Shown here: positions 17,488-26,019 of the stretch, one piece after another
Layout of the letters: every line of letters starts with the position of its first letter
Numbering within the stretch: the first letter of the stretch is position 1
NCBI GenBank assembly: GCA_038529355.1
Contig: JBCBDU010000007.1
Span: 1 to 64,000 of the forward strand
Source: CALBPI01 sp038529355
GTDB taxonomy: Bacteria > Pseudomonadota > Gammaproteobacteria > Steroidobacterales > Woeseiaceae
Direction: 5' to 3'
DNA: 64,000 nucleotides
The notes under the pieces: generated by a model
Seen by the model: the letters and a program-made list of their open reading frames with translations, nothing else
What the model was told of the DNA's origin: nothing
Databases searched by the model: none
Position numbers and translations under genes: made by a program

Positions 17488-20297
17488 TGACATCGGTGTT
17501 TTCAGGTTTTTATCGATTGGCGCTGACCGAGCGCCTGTCCGTGTTGCACGAGTCCGGTGCGATCACATCGCAGGATTTCGCGGCCCTTAGCAGCGGTGAT
17601 GTCACACTCGAACGCCACGTTGCCGAGCACCTGATTGAAAACGTCATTGGTGTTGCCGGCCTGCCGTTTGCGCTGGCATTGAATTTCCGTGTGAATGGTG
17701 TTGATCGGCTCGTGCCGATGGTCGTTGAGGAGCCGTCGATCGTTGCCGCGCTATCGTCTGCCGCGAAAATCGCGCGGGCCAGTGGTGGCTTTGAGGTGTT
17801 TTCCGAGCCGGCGCTGATGATCGGTCAAATCCAGCTGCTTGATGTTAAAAACCCTAAGCACTCGTTGGCTGCGCTGCAGGACGCTGAGCGGAAGATTATC
17901 GATGCAGCGAACGCCGTGCACCCGAATCTGACGGCGCGCGGTGGCGGTGTGCGCGGCGTCGAACAGCGCAGCTACCAGCGCGCCAATGGCAGTCACATGA
18001 TTGTCGTACACCTGTTAATTGATACCTGCGATGCAATGGGTGCGAATCTGATCAACACAATTTGTGAGCAGGTTGCGCCAATGGTTGCCGCGATTGCGGA
18101 TGCGAATGCGCATCTGAAAATCCTGTCCAATCTCGCGGATCGGGCGCTGGTGACTGCGCGCATGCGGGTGCCGCTTAGTGCGCTGCATGACGACGTCGAC
18201 AAAGCCCGGCGGGTTCGCGATGGCATTATCGCCGCCAATGAGTTTGCCGAGCTTGATCCGCATCGTGCGACGACGCACAACAAGGGCGTCATGAATGGTA
18301 TCGACGCGGTGGTGGTGGCGACCGGTAATGACTGGCGCGCCGTTGAGGCCAGCGCGCACGCCTATGCTGCGCGTGATGGTCAATATCGCTCGCTGACGCG
18401 CTGGACTGAGAATGAGGCAGGAGATCTTGTCGGCGAGCTGACGCTGCCGATCAAGCTGGGCATTGTCGGTGGATCCGTGCGGATCAACCCGGTCGCCAAG
18501 ATTAGCTTGCGTCTGGCCGGCGTCGAAAGCGCGCGCGAGCTCGATGAGATCGCGACAGCCGTCGGGCTGGCGCAGAATTTCTCGGCGATCAAAGCGCTGG
18601 TGACCGACGGCATCCAGCGGGGTCATATGGCATTACACGCGCGCAGTGTTGCGGTTCAGGCGGGTGCTCATGATGATGAGGTCGACAGAGTCGTTGCAGG
18701 CATGGTGGCCGAAGGGGTGGTCAAAACCTGGCGCGCGCGCGAGTTGATTGAGGCGCTGCGGCGCGCAACGCCGGCGCAGGCGCCCCGCACATCGTTGGGT
18801 GAGGTCAGCAGTGCGGCGAAGATCATTCTGGCGGGTGAACATGCCGTGGTTTATGGCCGGCGCGCTTTGGGTCTACCCGTACCGCGAGCGCTGCGCGCCG
18901 AGATTTTCGAAAGCGAAACGCCGTTGTCGGTGACCGTTAACGACTGGCAATTGACGTTCGATGCGCGTGACGATGCCGACCGACGCAGCCCGTTGGGCAT
19001 GTTGACGACGACCATTGTGTCGTTGCTCGACATCGAGATGCCGAAAGGGCATGTCGAGGTGTATTGCCAGATCCCGTTTGCTGCAGGTCTCGGCGGCTCG
19101 GCTGCGCTGGCAGTTGTGTTGATCCGTGCGTTGGCGCGATTGACGGGGTTGACCCTGACGCCTGAGCGCGTCAATGAGTTCGCGTTCGAGTGCGAAAAGC
19201 TCGCGCACGGCACGCCGTCGGGCGTCGACAACACACTCGCGACATTCGCAGCACCATTGTTGTTCTCGCCAACGGGACAATCGCGCTGGCGTGACATACG
19301 CATTGGCGCGCCATTCCAGTTGGTGATTGCATTCAGCGGCGTAAAGGGTGTGACGTCGTCGCTGGTCGCCCGTGTCAAAGAGCGCCGTGAGCGCATGACG
19401 GCCGCTTTTGAGTCTCTGTTCGACAGTATCGACTCACAGATCGAATACTGCTTACAGGCGCTGGCCGACGGCAACGCGGCAGCGCTCGGTGACAGTCTGA
19501 ACGTCTGTCACGGTTTGTTGAACGCACTGGGTGTCAGTCATCCCGTGCTGGAGAAAATGGTACAAATTTCGCGTGATGCCGGTGCGCTGGGCGCCAAACT
19601 CACCGGTTCCGGTGGCGGTGGTTCGATTGTTGCAGTTTGTGACGGCAACGCCGACACCGTGGTTGCTGCGCTGCGCAAGGCGCGTTTCGAAGCGAGAGTG
19701 ATTTCGGTGGACGCGTCATCGCCGGTGGACAGCGTTGTGTCGTTCGATGCCGAGGAGCTGATCCTGGTCGATGCCGACGATGAGCCGGTCGGCTACTTGC
19801 CGAAAGCCGATTGCCACCACGGTCAAGGTATCCTGCATCGCGCATTCTCGCTGTTTGTGTTCAATGATGACGGCAAGGTATTGCTGCAAAAGCGTGCTGA
19901 TGACAAACGTCTGTGGGGTGGCTTTTGGTCGAACAGCTGTTGTTCGCACCCGCGCCGCGGCGAGGTCATGGACGAGGCGGTGCATCGCCGGCTCCATCAG
20001 GAGCTAGGTTGCGAAGCCGATCTGAAGTTCATCTACAAATTTCAGTATCAGGCGACATTCGACGAAACCGGCAGCGAACATGAGCTGTGTTCGGTCTATG
20101 TCGGTCGTATCACCAGCGACGTGCAGGCGAATCGCAGCGAGGTGTCTGACTGGAAATTTGTGGCGCCGGCGGCGGTTGACCGGATGTTGACCGATGAACC
20201 GCAGTCGCTTACGCCCTGGTTCAAATTGGAGTGGCAACGATTGCGTAGTGAATTCGCTAGCGACATCGCCGCATTGACGGGTGAGGTGATCGCCTGA
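17487..20297 (+). CDS. Trifunctional fusion: HMG-CoA reductase (class II) + mevalonate kinase + IPP isomerase (type I)
   Basis: 936 residues in one uninterrupted frame. Residues ~1-425: class II HMG-CoA reductase with ENVIG (51-55), the catalytic Glu in EEPS (81-84), DAMGAN, the catalytic Lys in HNKG (~266) and IVGGSVRINPVAK. Residues ~433-745: mevalonate kinase with AAKIILAGEHAVVYG, the ATP loop GLGGSAAL (usual form GLGSSAA) and KLTGSGGGGS. Residues ~750-930: Nudix-type IPP isomerase with the catalytic Cys in SNSCCSHP (~818) and EHELC (~864). All key residues appear present, so three activities are expected. GTG start, overlapping the previous gene by one base. The fusion joins steps 2, 3 and 6 of the pathway. 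Confidence 0.93.
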   Translation: MTSVFSGFYRLALTERLSVLHESGAITSQDFAALSSGDVTLERHVAEHLIENVIGVAGLPFALALNFRVNGVDRLVPMVVEEPSIVAALSSAAKIARASGGFEVFSEPALMIGQIQLLDVKNPKHSLAALQDAERKIIDAANAVHPNLTARGGGVRGVEQRSYQRANGSHMIVVHLLIDTCDAMGANLINTICEQVAPMVAAIADANAHLKILSNLADRALVTARMRVPLSALHDDVDKARRVRDGIIAANEFAELDPHRATTHNKGVMNGIDAVVVATGNDWRAVEASAHAYAARDGQYRSLTRWTENEAGDLVGELTLPIKLGIVGGSVRINPVAKISLRLAGVESARELDEIATAVGLAQNFSAIKALVTDGIQRGHMALHARSVAVQAGAHDDEVDRVVAGMVAEGVVKTWRARELIEALRRATPAQAPRTSLGEVSSAAKIILAGEHAVVYGRRALGLPVPRALRAEIFESETPLSVTVNDWQLTFDARDDADRRSPLGMLTTTIVSLLDIEMPKGHVEVYCQIPFAAGLGGSAALAVVLIRALARLTGLTLTPERVNEFAFECEKLAHGTPSGVDNTLATFAAPLLFSPTGQSRWRDIRIGAPFQLVIAFSGVKGVTSSLVARVKERRERMTAAFESLFDSIDSQIEYCLQALADGNAAALGDSLNVCHGLLNALGVSHPVLEKMVQISRDAGALGAKLTGSGGGGSIVAVCDGNADTVVAALRKARFEARVISVDASSPVDSVVSFDAEELILVDADDEPVGYLPKADCHHGQGILHRAFSLFVFNDDGKVLLQKRADDKRLWGGFWSNSCCSHPRRGEVMDEAVHRRLHQELGCEADLKFIYKFQYQATFDETGSEHELCSVYVGRITSDVQANRSEVSDWKFVAPAAVDRMLTDEPQSLTPWFKLEWQRLRSEFASDIAALTGEVIA

Positions 20298-20338
20298 CCG
20301 CACGCTGATGGCGCGCCGCTGCGCGCGCGTCGGATACG

Positions 20339-21802
20339 CTACGCTTGGTAGCGGTAGTACTCGATGCCGACGTCCTGAAAATGGCGCTCGTTGTCGCGGC
20401 CGACGTTACAGACGAAAAATTCTTCGCCGACGGGTGTCGGCAGGTCAGGCACTGCGCGGCCATCGTGCAACGCCTCGTATTGCGCCTGCGTCAGATCAAT
20501 CGGGTTTAGCAACGCATCGCTGAAACGCATTTTCGCGGTGGCGCTCTGCCAGTCGTCCGTTACCGTCATCGGGATCACTTCCGCCGCGTCGCCACTGCCG
20601 TAGCCCAGCGTCAGAATCTCCTGGCCCGCAAGGTCGAGGCCTGATTCGAGTGCGTGCTCGAAGCCGGCGGCCATCCATGCTGGCAACGCCGCGGTGTACA
20701 AATTGCCCATGTCACGCATCCGCTCGCTGCCCAGTGACAGTTTGTCGAGGATCGCCGATGCGAAATCGTCGTGGCCGCGGAACGTGCGAATCAGACCCAT
20801 CGCCAGCGGCATCGCGTCGTCGTTTAGGTGATCGGCATCGGCGAGCGCAGCAATGTTGTGTTCAGTCGACAGCTCGGTACACAGTGCATCAAAGTCCATG
20901 TCGGCCATTGCCGCGTATCCGGAGAGCTTTGTGCGATCGTCATCGTTGCCATTGGCTAACGCCCAGAGCCATGCAACGGCAAGGCCGTTCTCTGGCATGC
21001 GGCGATAGGGGCGATGCATGAAGATGTGTTGCACGCTATGCAAATGGGCGGCGGCCGAAATGCCGCGCTTTTGGTACATGTCGGCGAGCGCGTGCAGTGT
21101 TTCGTCGATGTAGCACGTCGTTGAATATTTGCCGTTGAAGACCGGGAAATCCTGCACCTGATGGGACTCGCTGCGGTCCTGGCCGCAGAAGCGCAACATC
21201 GGCTTGCGGAAATCCATGATGCGGTAGTCGGAAGCGCTGCCGCTGTTGATCAAATCAACGACGGCCAGCTTCGGGTCTTCTTCGAGCAGCATCGCCACGG
21301 CACCGGCGCCCTGCGTTGGCTCACCGCTGCTGCCGCGTTGGTATTCGGCGATGTCTGCGCACACAACGATGGCTTTCGAGCCGCGGCCGTCGAATGCGAG
21401 TGCACGTATCGCGCTTTTCATCGCGTACACGCCGCCCAGACAGGCGTGCTTGAATTCGGGGACTTCGCAGGCGCGTGATAGTGGCGCCAGGCCGCGTGCG
21501 ACCAGAGCGCTGTCGACCATGCCTTTGATAATGACTGCGCCGGCGGAGTTGTCGAGGCTCGATTCGGTGCCAAGACCCAGGAAGCGAATTTCTTGCGGAT
21601 CCAGCTCGTACTGGTCGATTAGCCTGAGTACCGCGGTGGCGGCCATTGTGTAGACGCTGTGGCGATGGCCACGCATGCGGAAGCTGCGCCCAACGACTTC
21701 GTGCATTTTCTGGGGTTGTTGCCCCGTCCAGTCACACCAGTTCTCGAGAGTGACCCGATAGGGAGGTACGTAAGCCGCGAGACCACTGATTCCGATTTTC
21801 AT
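20339..21802 (-). CDS. Hydroxymethylglutaryl-CoA synthase
   Basis: Condenses acetyl-CoA with acetoacetyl-CoA to HMG-CoA, the entry step of the mevalonate route. 487 residues, longer than the ~390 of Gram-positive enzymes. The thiolase-fold catalytic triad is visible: Glu in GTESSLDNSAG (~residue 80), Cys in EFKHACLGGVYAM (~120) and His in HIFMHRPYRRM. It is convergent with the trifunctional gene, 41 bases apart, and has its own upstream region (21803-21969). No acetoacetyl-CoA thiolase is nearby. Confidence 0.9.
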   Translation of the reverse strand: MKIGISGLAAYVPPYRVTLENWCDWTGQQPQKMHEVVGRSFRMRGHRHSVYTMAATAVLRLIDQYELDPQEIRFLGLGTESSLDNSAGAVIIKGMVDSALVARGLAPLSRACEVPEFKHACLGGVYAMKSAIRALAFDGRGSKAIVVCADIAEYQRGSSGEPTQGAGAVAMLLEEDPKLAVVDLINSGSASDYRIMDFRKPMLRFCGQDRSESHQVQDFPVFNGKYSTTCYIDETLHALADMYQKRGISAAAHLHSVQHIFMHRPYRRMPENGLAVAWLWALANGNDDDRTKLSGYAAMADMDFDALCTELSTEHNIAALADADHLNDDAMPLAMGLIRTFRGHDDFASAILDKLSLGSERMRDMGNLYTAALPAWMAAGFEHALESGLDLAGQEILTLGYGSGDAAEVIPMTVTDDWQSATAKMRFSDALLNPIDLTQAQYEALHDGRAVPDLPTPVGEEFFVCNVGRDNERHFQDVGIEYYRYQA

Positions 21803-21840
21803 AGCGTATTTCTTCGTAAACTACACAGTCGGAGATACGT

Positions 21841-21871
21841 AAAACCGCTGTACGCCGAAACGTCAGCGGTT
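21841..21871 (-). terminator. Probable intrinsic terminator after the DUF4286-DUF3667 gene
   Basis: Arms AACCGCTG and CAGCGGTT pair fully and inner CGT/ACG pairs extend the stem around a short loop; on the minus strand TTTT follows. It lies about 100 bases past the stop at 21970 and upstream of HMG-CoA synthase. The T run is short, so strength is uncertain. Confidence 0.55.
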
Positions 21872-21969
21872 CCTGGCGGCGCGGCCCGCAAGAAAACTAC
21901 ATATAATCCCCACAGCCATTGTAGGCAGCATGTGGCGCAGGCTCAAGCCGGGAACATGGATGTGAGCGC

Positions 21970-23418
21970 CTAGTACGTCAGCAACAGGATGATAGCGCCG
22001 ATGGCGATGACCAGTGCCATCGCCAGAACATACGCCGTTGCGATCACCAAGTACTTGATTATTGTAATAAAACGGCCTTGGCGATAGACGCGGCGCATGG
22101 TTTTGTACAAATAGATCGCGATGTACAAAATGACGGCAACGACGAGCATTTGTAACAGCCAATCTGGGACGGATAGCCACGATGCGGTCGCCATGACACC
22201 AGCCAGCAATGTAATCGCCAGGAAGACGAACGCGTGGTAGTGCACCAACAACAACAAGTGTTCGACGTAGTACCGGCGCGACAGCGGATACATCATCTTC
22301 AAAAACATCGCCATCAGCGGCAACAGCGCCATCATCGCGATAGGTAGCGCCTGCAGGCCGCGTTCGCTTAACCGGCGTCCACGATCGCTGTAGATGGACA
22401 CACAGGTGTCCATCGCGCGTTTTTGCAACTCTTGTTCGCTGTAACCGGGGATACTGAGGTTGAGTTGCATATCCGAACATTTCTCGTTCGCCTGGCGCAG
22501 CCGATCGACGGTCTCGCTGAGCCGCGCAGCTTCGGCGGCTTCAAGATCGAGCTCTTGAGGCGTTGCGTCGATTGTTTGGTTTTGCGGTCGCTCGCGTTCT
22601 GCGTCGGTCGCGACCGGCTCAGGCTCATCGGCCGCCTGCCGCGACTCGCGGTCGAGATTGAATCGCTCCAGCGTTTTGCGGACCATGGCCGCGTCTTCAG
22701 GTGACAAGTTTTCCCCGGCGGCGGCGATTTGACCCTCAATATCAATGTCGTCAATAGCTGCTTCGACTTGCTCAGGTCCGATGCCGATACTGACATCGCC
22801 ATCGTCGAAATCTGCGTCGATCTGCGCAATCAGGAAAAACACAAAGCTCATGACGAGGTACATGCGAAACGGCGGCATGTAGCGCGCCCGCCGCCCCTGC
22901 AAATAGTCAGCGGTCAAAAAACCCGGTTTGGTGAGCAGCGGTATGACTGTGCGCCACAGTCTGGAGTCCAGCTCAAACAGGTCGCCGACCGCATCACGCA
23001 CCAGCTCCCACAGGCTGATCAACCGAGTGTTGCCGCGCTGTCCGCAATTCCAGCAATACTGGCCGGTTAACGTCGCTTGGCAGTTCAGGCATTCGGCCGT
23101 GTCTTCGCGGTTTCGCTCGATCACTTTGCGCACGCTGCGACTGGCTTCAAGGTCACCGCCAAATTTGGCGACGCCGCGCTTGCGCATGTGTGGTGCGTGA
23201 TCGGCTACATAGGCGTCCAGCGCTGGCTGATCGCGCAGCACGTATTGCACGCAGTGAATGTGCGTATCCCCGTGCTTGGTGACATTAAGCGTGTTCGCTT
23301 CGATGAACCCGGGCAGTGCCAGCATCTCATCGATGTGTTCGGGCAGCCACGCCCCCAGTTCGACGCTGCGCGCAGCGGGAACCCGGAGGCTGACCTCGTA
23401 GACGACCCGTTCGCTCAG
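21970..23418 (-). CDS. DUF4286-DUF3667 fusion membrane protein, probable CTG start
   Basis: The first ATG in frame (23325) begins mid-domain. Reading upstream, the frame stays open and encodes the missing start of a DUF4286 domain (VVYEVSLRVPA ... GAWLPEHIDEML). The best start is CTG at 23418, which overlaps the fadE stop as CTGA and follows AGAGGA by about 7 bases; no ATG, GTG or TTG is available there. From about residue 110 a zinc-ribbon (CLNC, CWNC) begins DUF3667, with membrane segments near residues 170-195 and several in the last 150 residues. A charged middle region separates them. Function unknown. Translationally coupled to fadE. Confidence 0.75.
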   Translation of the reverse strand: MSERVVYEVSLRVPAARSVELGAWLPEHIDEMLALPGFIEANTLNVTKHGDTHIHCVQYVLRDQPALDAYVADHAPHMRKRGVAKFGGDLEASRSVRKVIERNREDTAECLNCQATLTGQYCWNCGQRGNTRLISLWELVRDAVGDLFELDSRLWRTVIPLLTKPGFLTADYLQGRRARYMPPFRMYLVMSFVFFLIAQIDADFDDGDVSIGIGPEQVEAAIDDIDIEGQIAAAGENLSPEDAAMVRKTLERFNLDRESRQAADEPEPVATDAERERPQNQTIDATPQELDLEAAEAARLSETVDRLRQANEKCSDMQLNLSIPGYSEQELQKRAMDTCVSIYSDRGRRLSERGLQALPIAMMALLPLMAMFLKMMYPLSRRYYVEHLLLLVHYHAFVFLAITLLAGVMATASWLSVPDWLLQMLVVAVILYIAIYLYKTMRRVYRQGRFITIIKYLVIATAYVLAMALVIAIGAIILLLTY

Positions 23419-25997
23419 GAGTTTTCCTCTTCAGTGGCGCTCGCGCTGGACGTGACTTTTTTCTTGCGTGGCGCTTTTTTGCGCGCTGGTGTTTTCTTGA
23501 CGGTGCGCTTTCTCGCTGTTGTCTTTTTCTTCGTTGCGGCCTTTCTTGCCGGTGCTGCTGATTGCCGGCCGATTTCGCTGGCGTCGAAATCGTCGACGGC
23601 AATCAGCTCGCTGATTGCATCATGATAGGCATGCAATTGCGCTGCTTCCTCTTTGCTCAGCAAGCCAACGTCCAGACCTTGCTCGACTTGATGCGGCAAA
23701 TATTCTGCCGAGATCGTGCCGGCCTTCTGGGCGTCGCGCAGACGCTTTTCGAGCGGCTCGACGATTACGGCCTGCTCCAGTGCGGCTTGCAGCATGCCGA
23801 GCGGGTTGCTCGGGATCTGCTCGCGATAGGTCTCGGCACACAGTCGATCGCGCGCCTGTGTCGGATTGATCATCAATTCGACGATGTCGTTGCCAATCTC
23901 GTCGGAAGGCGCAGAGTAGGTGCGACCGCGCGGGAAAATCAGCGCGCGCAACAACCAGGCTACCGGTCGGTTGGGGAAATTCTGCAGGAATTTGTGCAGC
24001 TGCTCCTGCGCCTGATACATCAAGGTTCTGACCGACCATTCGACGAGCGGCAAGTCCTGTGGCTGGCGCCCCTGGTTTTCGTAGTGCTTGAGCACCGTGC
24101 TGGCCAGATACATGTAGCTGAACACATCGCCAAGGCGCGCCGACAAACGTTCGCGAATTTTCAGCTTGCCGCCCAGCGTCAGCATCGCGAAATCAGCCGT
24201 CAACGCAAACGCAGCGCTGTAGCGGTTGATGTTCTGGAAGTAGCGCTCTGTGGATCCGCGCACCGGCACCTGGCTGAACTTCGCATGTGTCAGCGCCAGC
24301 ACAAACGAGCGCGCAGCGTTGCTGATCGCATAACCGATATGGCCAAACAACGCCTTGTCGAATTCGGTCAGACCACGATCGTGATCATCGTCCTGCGCAG
24401 CACGCAGCTCGCGCAACACAAACGGATGGCAGCGAATCGCGCCTTGCCCGAAAATAATCAGTGACCGCGTCAGGATGTTCGCGCCTTCAACGGTGATGCC
24501 AATCGGCAAAGCCATGTAGCCGCGACCCAAATAGTTGCGTGGCCCCATCATGACGCCCTTGCCGCCCTGCACGTCCATACCGTCGTTAGCAACTTGGCGC
24601 GCAAGCTCGGTGCAATGGTATTTGAGCACCGCCGACGGTACGGCCGGTTTCTCGCCTTCGCCAATAGCGCCAGCCGTGACGTCAACGGCGGCATTCATAA
24701 TGTAGGTGTTGCCGGCCATGCGACAAATGGCTTCGCCGACACCTTCAAACTTACCGATCGGCAAGTGGAACTGCTTACGGATGCGCGCGTAGGCGCCGGT
24801 TGCGAATGTCGCACCCTGGCCACCACCGGCGCCGCTGGACGGCAACGTGATGGCACGCCCGACGGACAGCAGTTCCACGAGCATTTTCCAACCCTTGCCG
24901 GCCATTTCGGGGCCACCAATGATGTAGCTCAGCGGCACGAACACATCTTTGCCGCTGGTCGGGCCGTTCTGGAACGGCACATCAAGCGGCAGGTGACGGC
25001 GACCGTGCACGACACCAGGCGTGTTCGTCGGAATTAACGCAGCCGTTATGCCGTATTCGTCGACGTCGCCGATCAGGTGATCAGGATCGTGCAGCTTGAA
25101 GGCAAGGCCGAGTACCGTTGCGACCGGAGCCAGCGTGATATAGCGCTTGTTCCAGTTCAGCTTGATGCCCACAATTTCTTCGCCTTCCCACTCGCCTTTG
25201 CAGACCACGCCCGAATCGATCAGCGCAGCGGCATCGGAACCCGCCTGCGGTGACGTCAGCGCAAAGCACGGAATCTCGTCACCGCTAGCCAGACCTGGCA
25301 AGTAACGTTGTTTTTGCTCATCGGTGCCGTAGTGCAGCAGCAGCTCCGCCGGCCCGAGCGAGTTGGGTACGCCAATCGTGGATGCGGCAACGGTAGAGCG
25401 CGTCGACAGCTTTTTCAGGATCAGCGCATTGGCGTACGGCGAGAACTCCAGACCGCCATATGCTTTCGGAATGATCATCGCGAAGAAGCGTTGCTCTTTA
25501 ACATAGCTCCAGATTTCTGGCGGCATATCACCGAGCTCGTGCGTGATCTGCCAGTCGTCCAGCATGCGGCACAGCGTTTCAGTTGGGCCGTCGAAGAACG
25601 CCTGCTCTTCGTCGGTGAGCGTGGGCGCCGGCATCGACATCAGGCGATCCCAGTCGGGTAGGCCGGTAAACAGCTCGCCGTCCCACCAGACGCTGCCCGC
25701 TTCCAGCGCTTCGCGCTCGGTGTCGGACATCTGCGGCAGCATCGTGCGGTACTTTTCGAGCAACCGGGCAGTGATCTGATCGCGACGAAAGTCTTCGACA
25801 TTCAATACAACCAGTACGGCGATGATCAGCCACAACAGGAACAGGACGGGGCCCGGCGCGTCGGCGAACAGATGTAGCGCCAGCACGCCTGCAGCGCTGG
25901 CAATCGTCGCGGTCTTCAGATCGACGCGTCGGTAGGCAAGCGTCAGTGCACCGCCAGCAATGAATAAGATCCAGAAAAGAGTGCTAATGATGCTCAC
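23415..25997 (-). CDS. fadE: Acyl-CoA dehydrogenase (FadE type) with Lys/Arg-rich C-terminal tail
   Basis: First oxidation step of fatty-acid beta-oxidation, FAD-dependent, likely membrane associated. 860 residues from GTG 25997. Two N-terminal membrane segments (~residues 4-22 and 48-68), then the dehydrogenase domain (LTSPQAGSDAA, SVGRAITLPS, GGKGVMMGPRNYLGRGY) and the FadE-specific C-terminal domain. The last ~45 residues are histone-H1-like, with repeats such as ATKKKTTARKRTVKK and ARKKAPRKKK, absent from E. coli FadE. 22 bases downstream of mdh; overlaps the next gene by 4 bases. Confidence 0.93.
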   Translation of the reverse strand: MSIISTLFWILFIAGGALTLAYRRVDLKTATIASAAGVLALHLFADAPGPVLFLLWLIIAVLVVLNVEDFRRDQITARLLEKYRTMLPQMSDTEREALEAGSVWWDGELFTGLPDWDRLMSMPAPTLTDEEQAFFDGPTETLCRMLDDWQITHELGDMPPEIWSYVKEQRFFAMIIPKAYGGLEFSPYANALILKKLSTRSTVAASTIGVPNSLGPAELLLHYGTDEQKQRYLPGLASGDEIPCFALTSPQAGSDAAALIDSGVVCKGEWEGEEIVGIKLNWNKRYITLAPVATVLGLAFKLHDPDHLIGDVDEYGITAALIPTNTPGVVHGRRHLPLDVPFQNGPTSGKDVFVPLSYIIGGPEMAGKGWKMLVELLSVGRAITLPSSGAGGGQGATFATGAYARIRKQFHLPIGKFEGVGEAICRMAGNTYIMNAAVDVTAGAIGEGEKPAVPSAVLKYHCTELARQVANDGMDVQGGKGVMMGPRNYLGRGYMALPIGITVEGANILTRSLIIFGQGAIRCHPFVLRELRAAQDDDHDRGLTEFDKALFGHIGYAISNAARSFVLALTHAKFSQVPVRGSTERYFQNINRYSAAFALTADFAMLTLGGKLKIRERLSARLGDVFSYMYLASTVLKHYENQGRQPQDLPLVEWSVRTLMYQAQEQLHKFLQNFPNRPVAWLLRALIFPRGRTYSAPSDEIGNDIVELMINPTQARDRLCAETYREQIPSNPLGMLQAALEQAVIVEPLEKRLRDAQKAGTISAEYLPHQVEQGLDVGLLSKEEAAQLHAYHDAISELIAVDDFDASEIGRQSAAPARKAATKKKTTARKRTVKKTPARKKAPRKKKVTSSASATEEENS

Positions 25998-26019
25998 GCC
26001 TGTTGCTCCCAGGATGCCG

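Noticed and set aside
20298..20338. GC-rich inverted bases between the trifunctional gene and HMG-CoA synthase
   Set aside because: Weak arms and no T run; not a convincing terminator.
23562..24464. 300-codon antisense frame in fadE
   Set aside because: Shadow of the real gene; no domain recognised.
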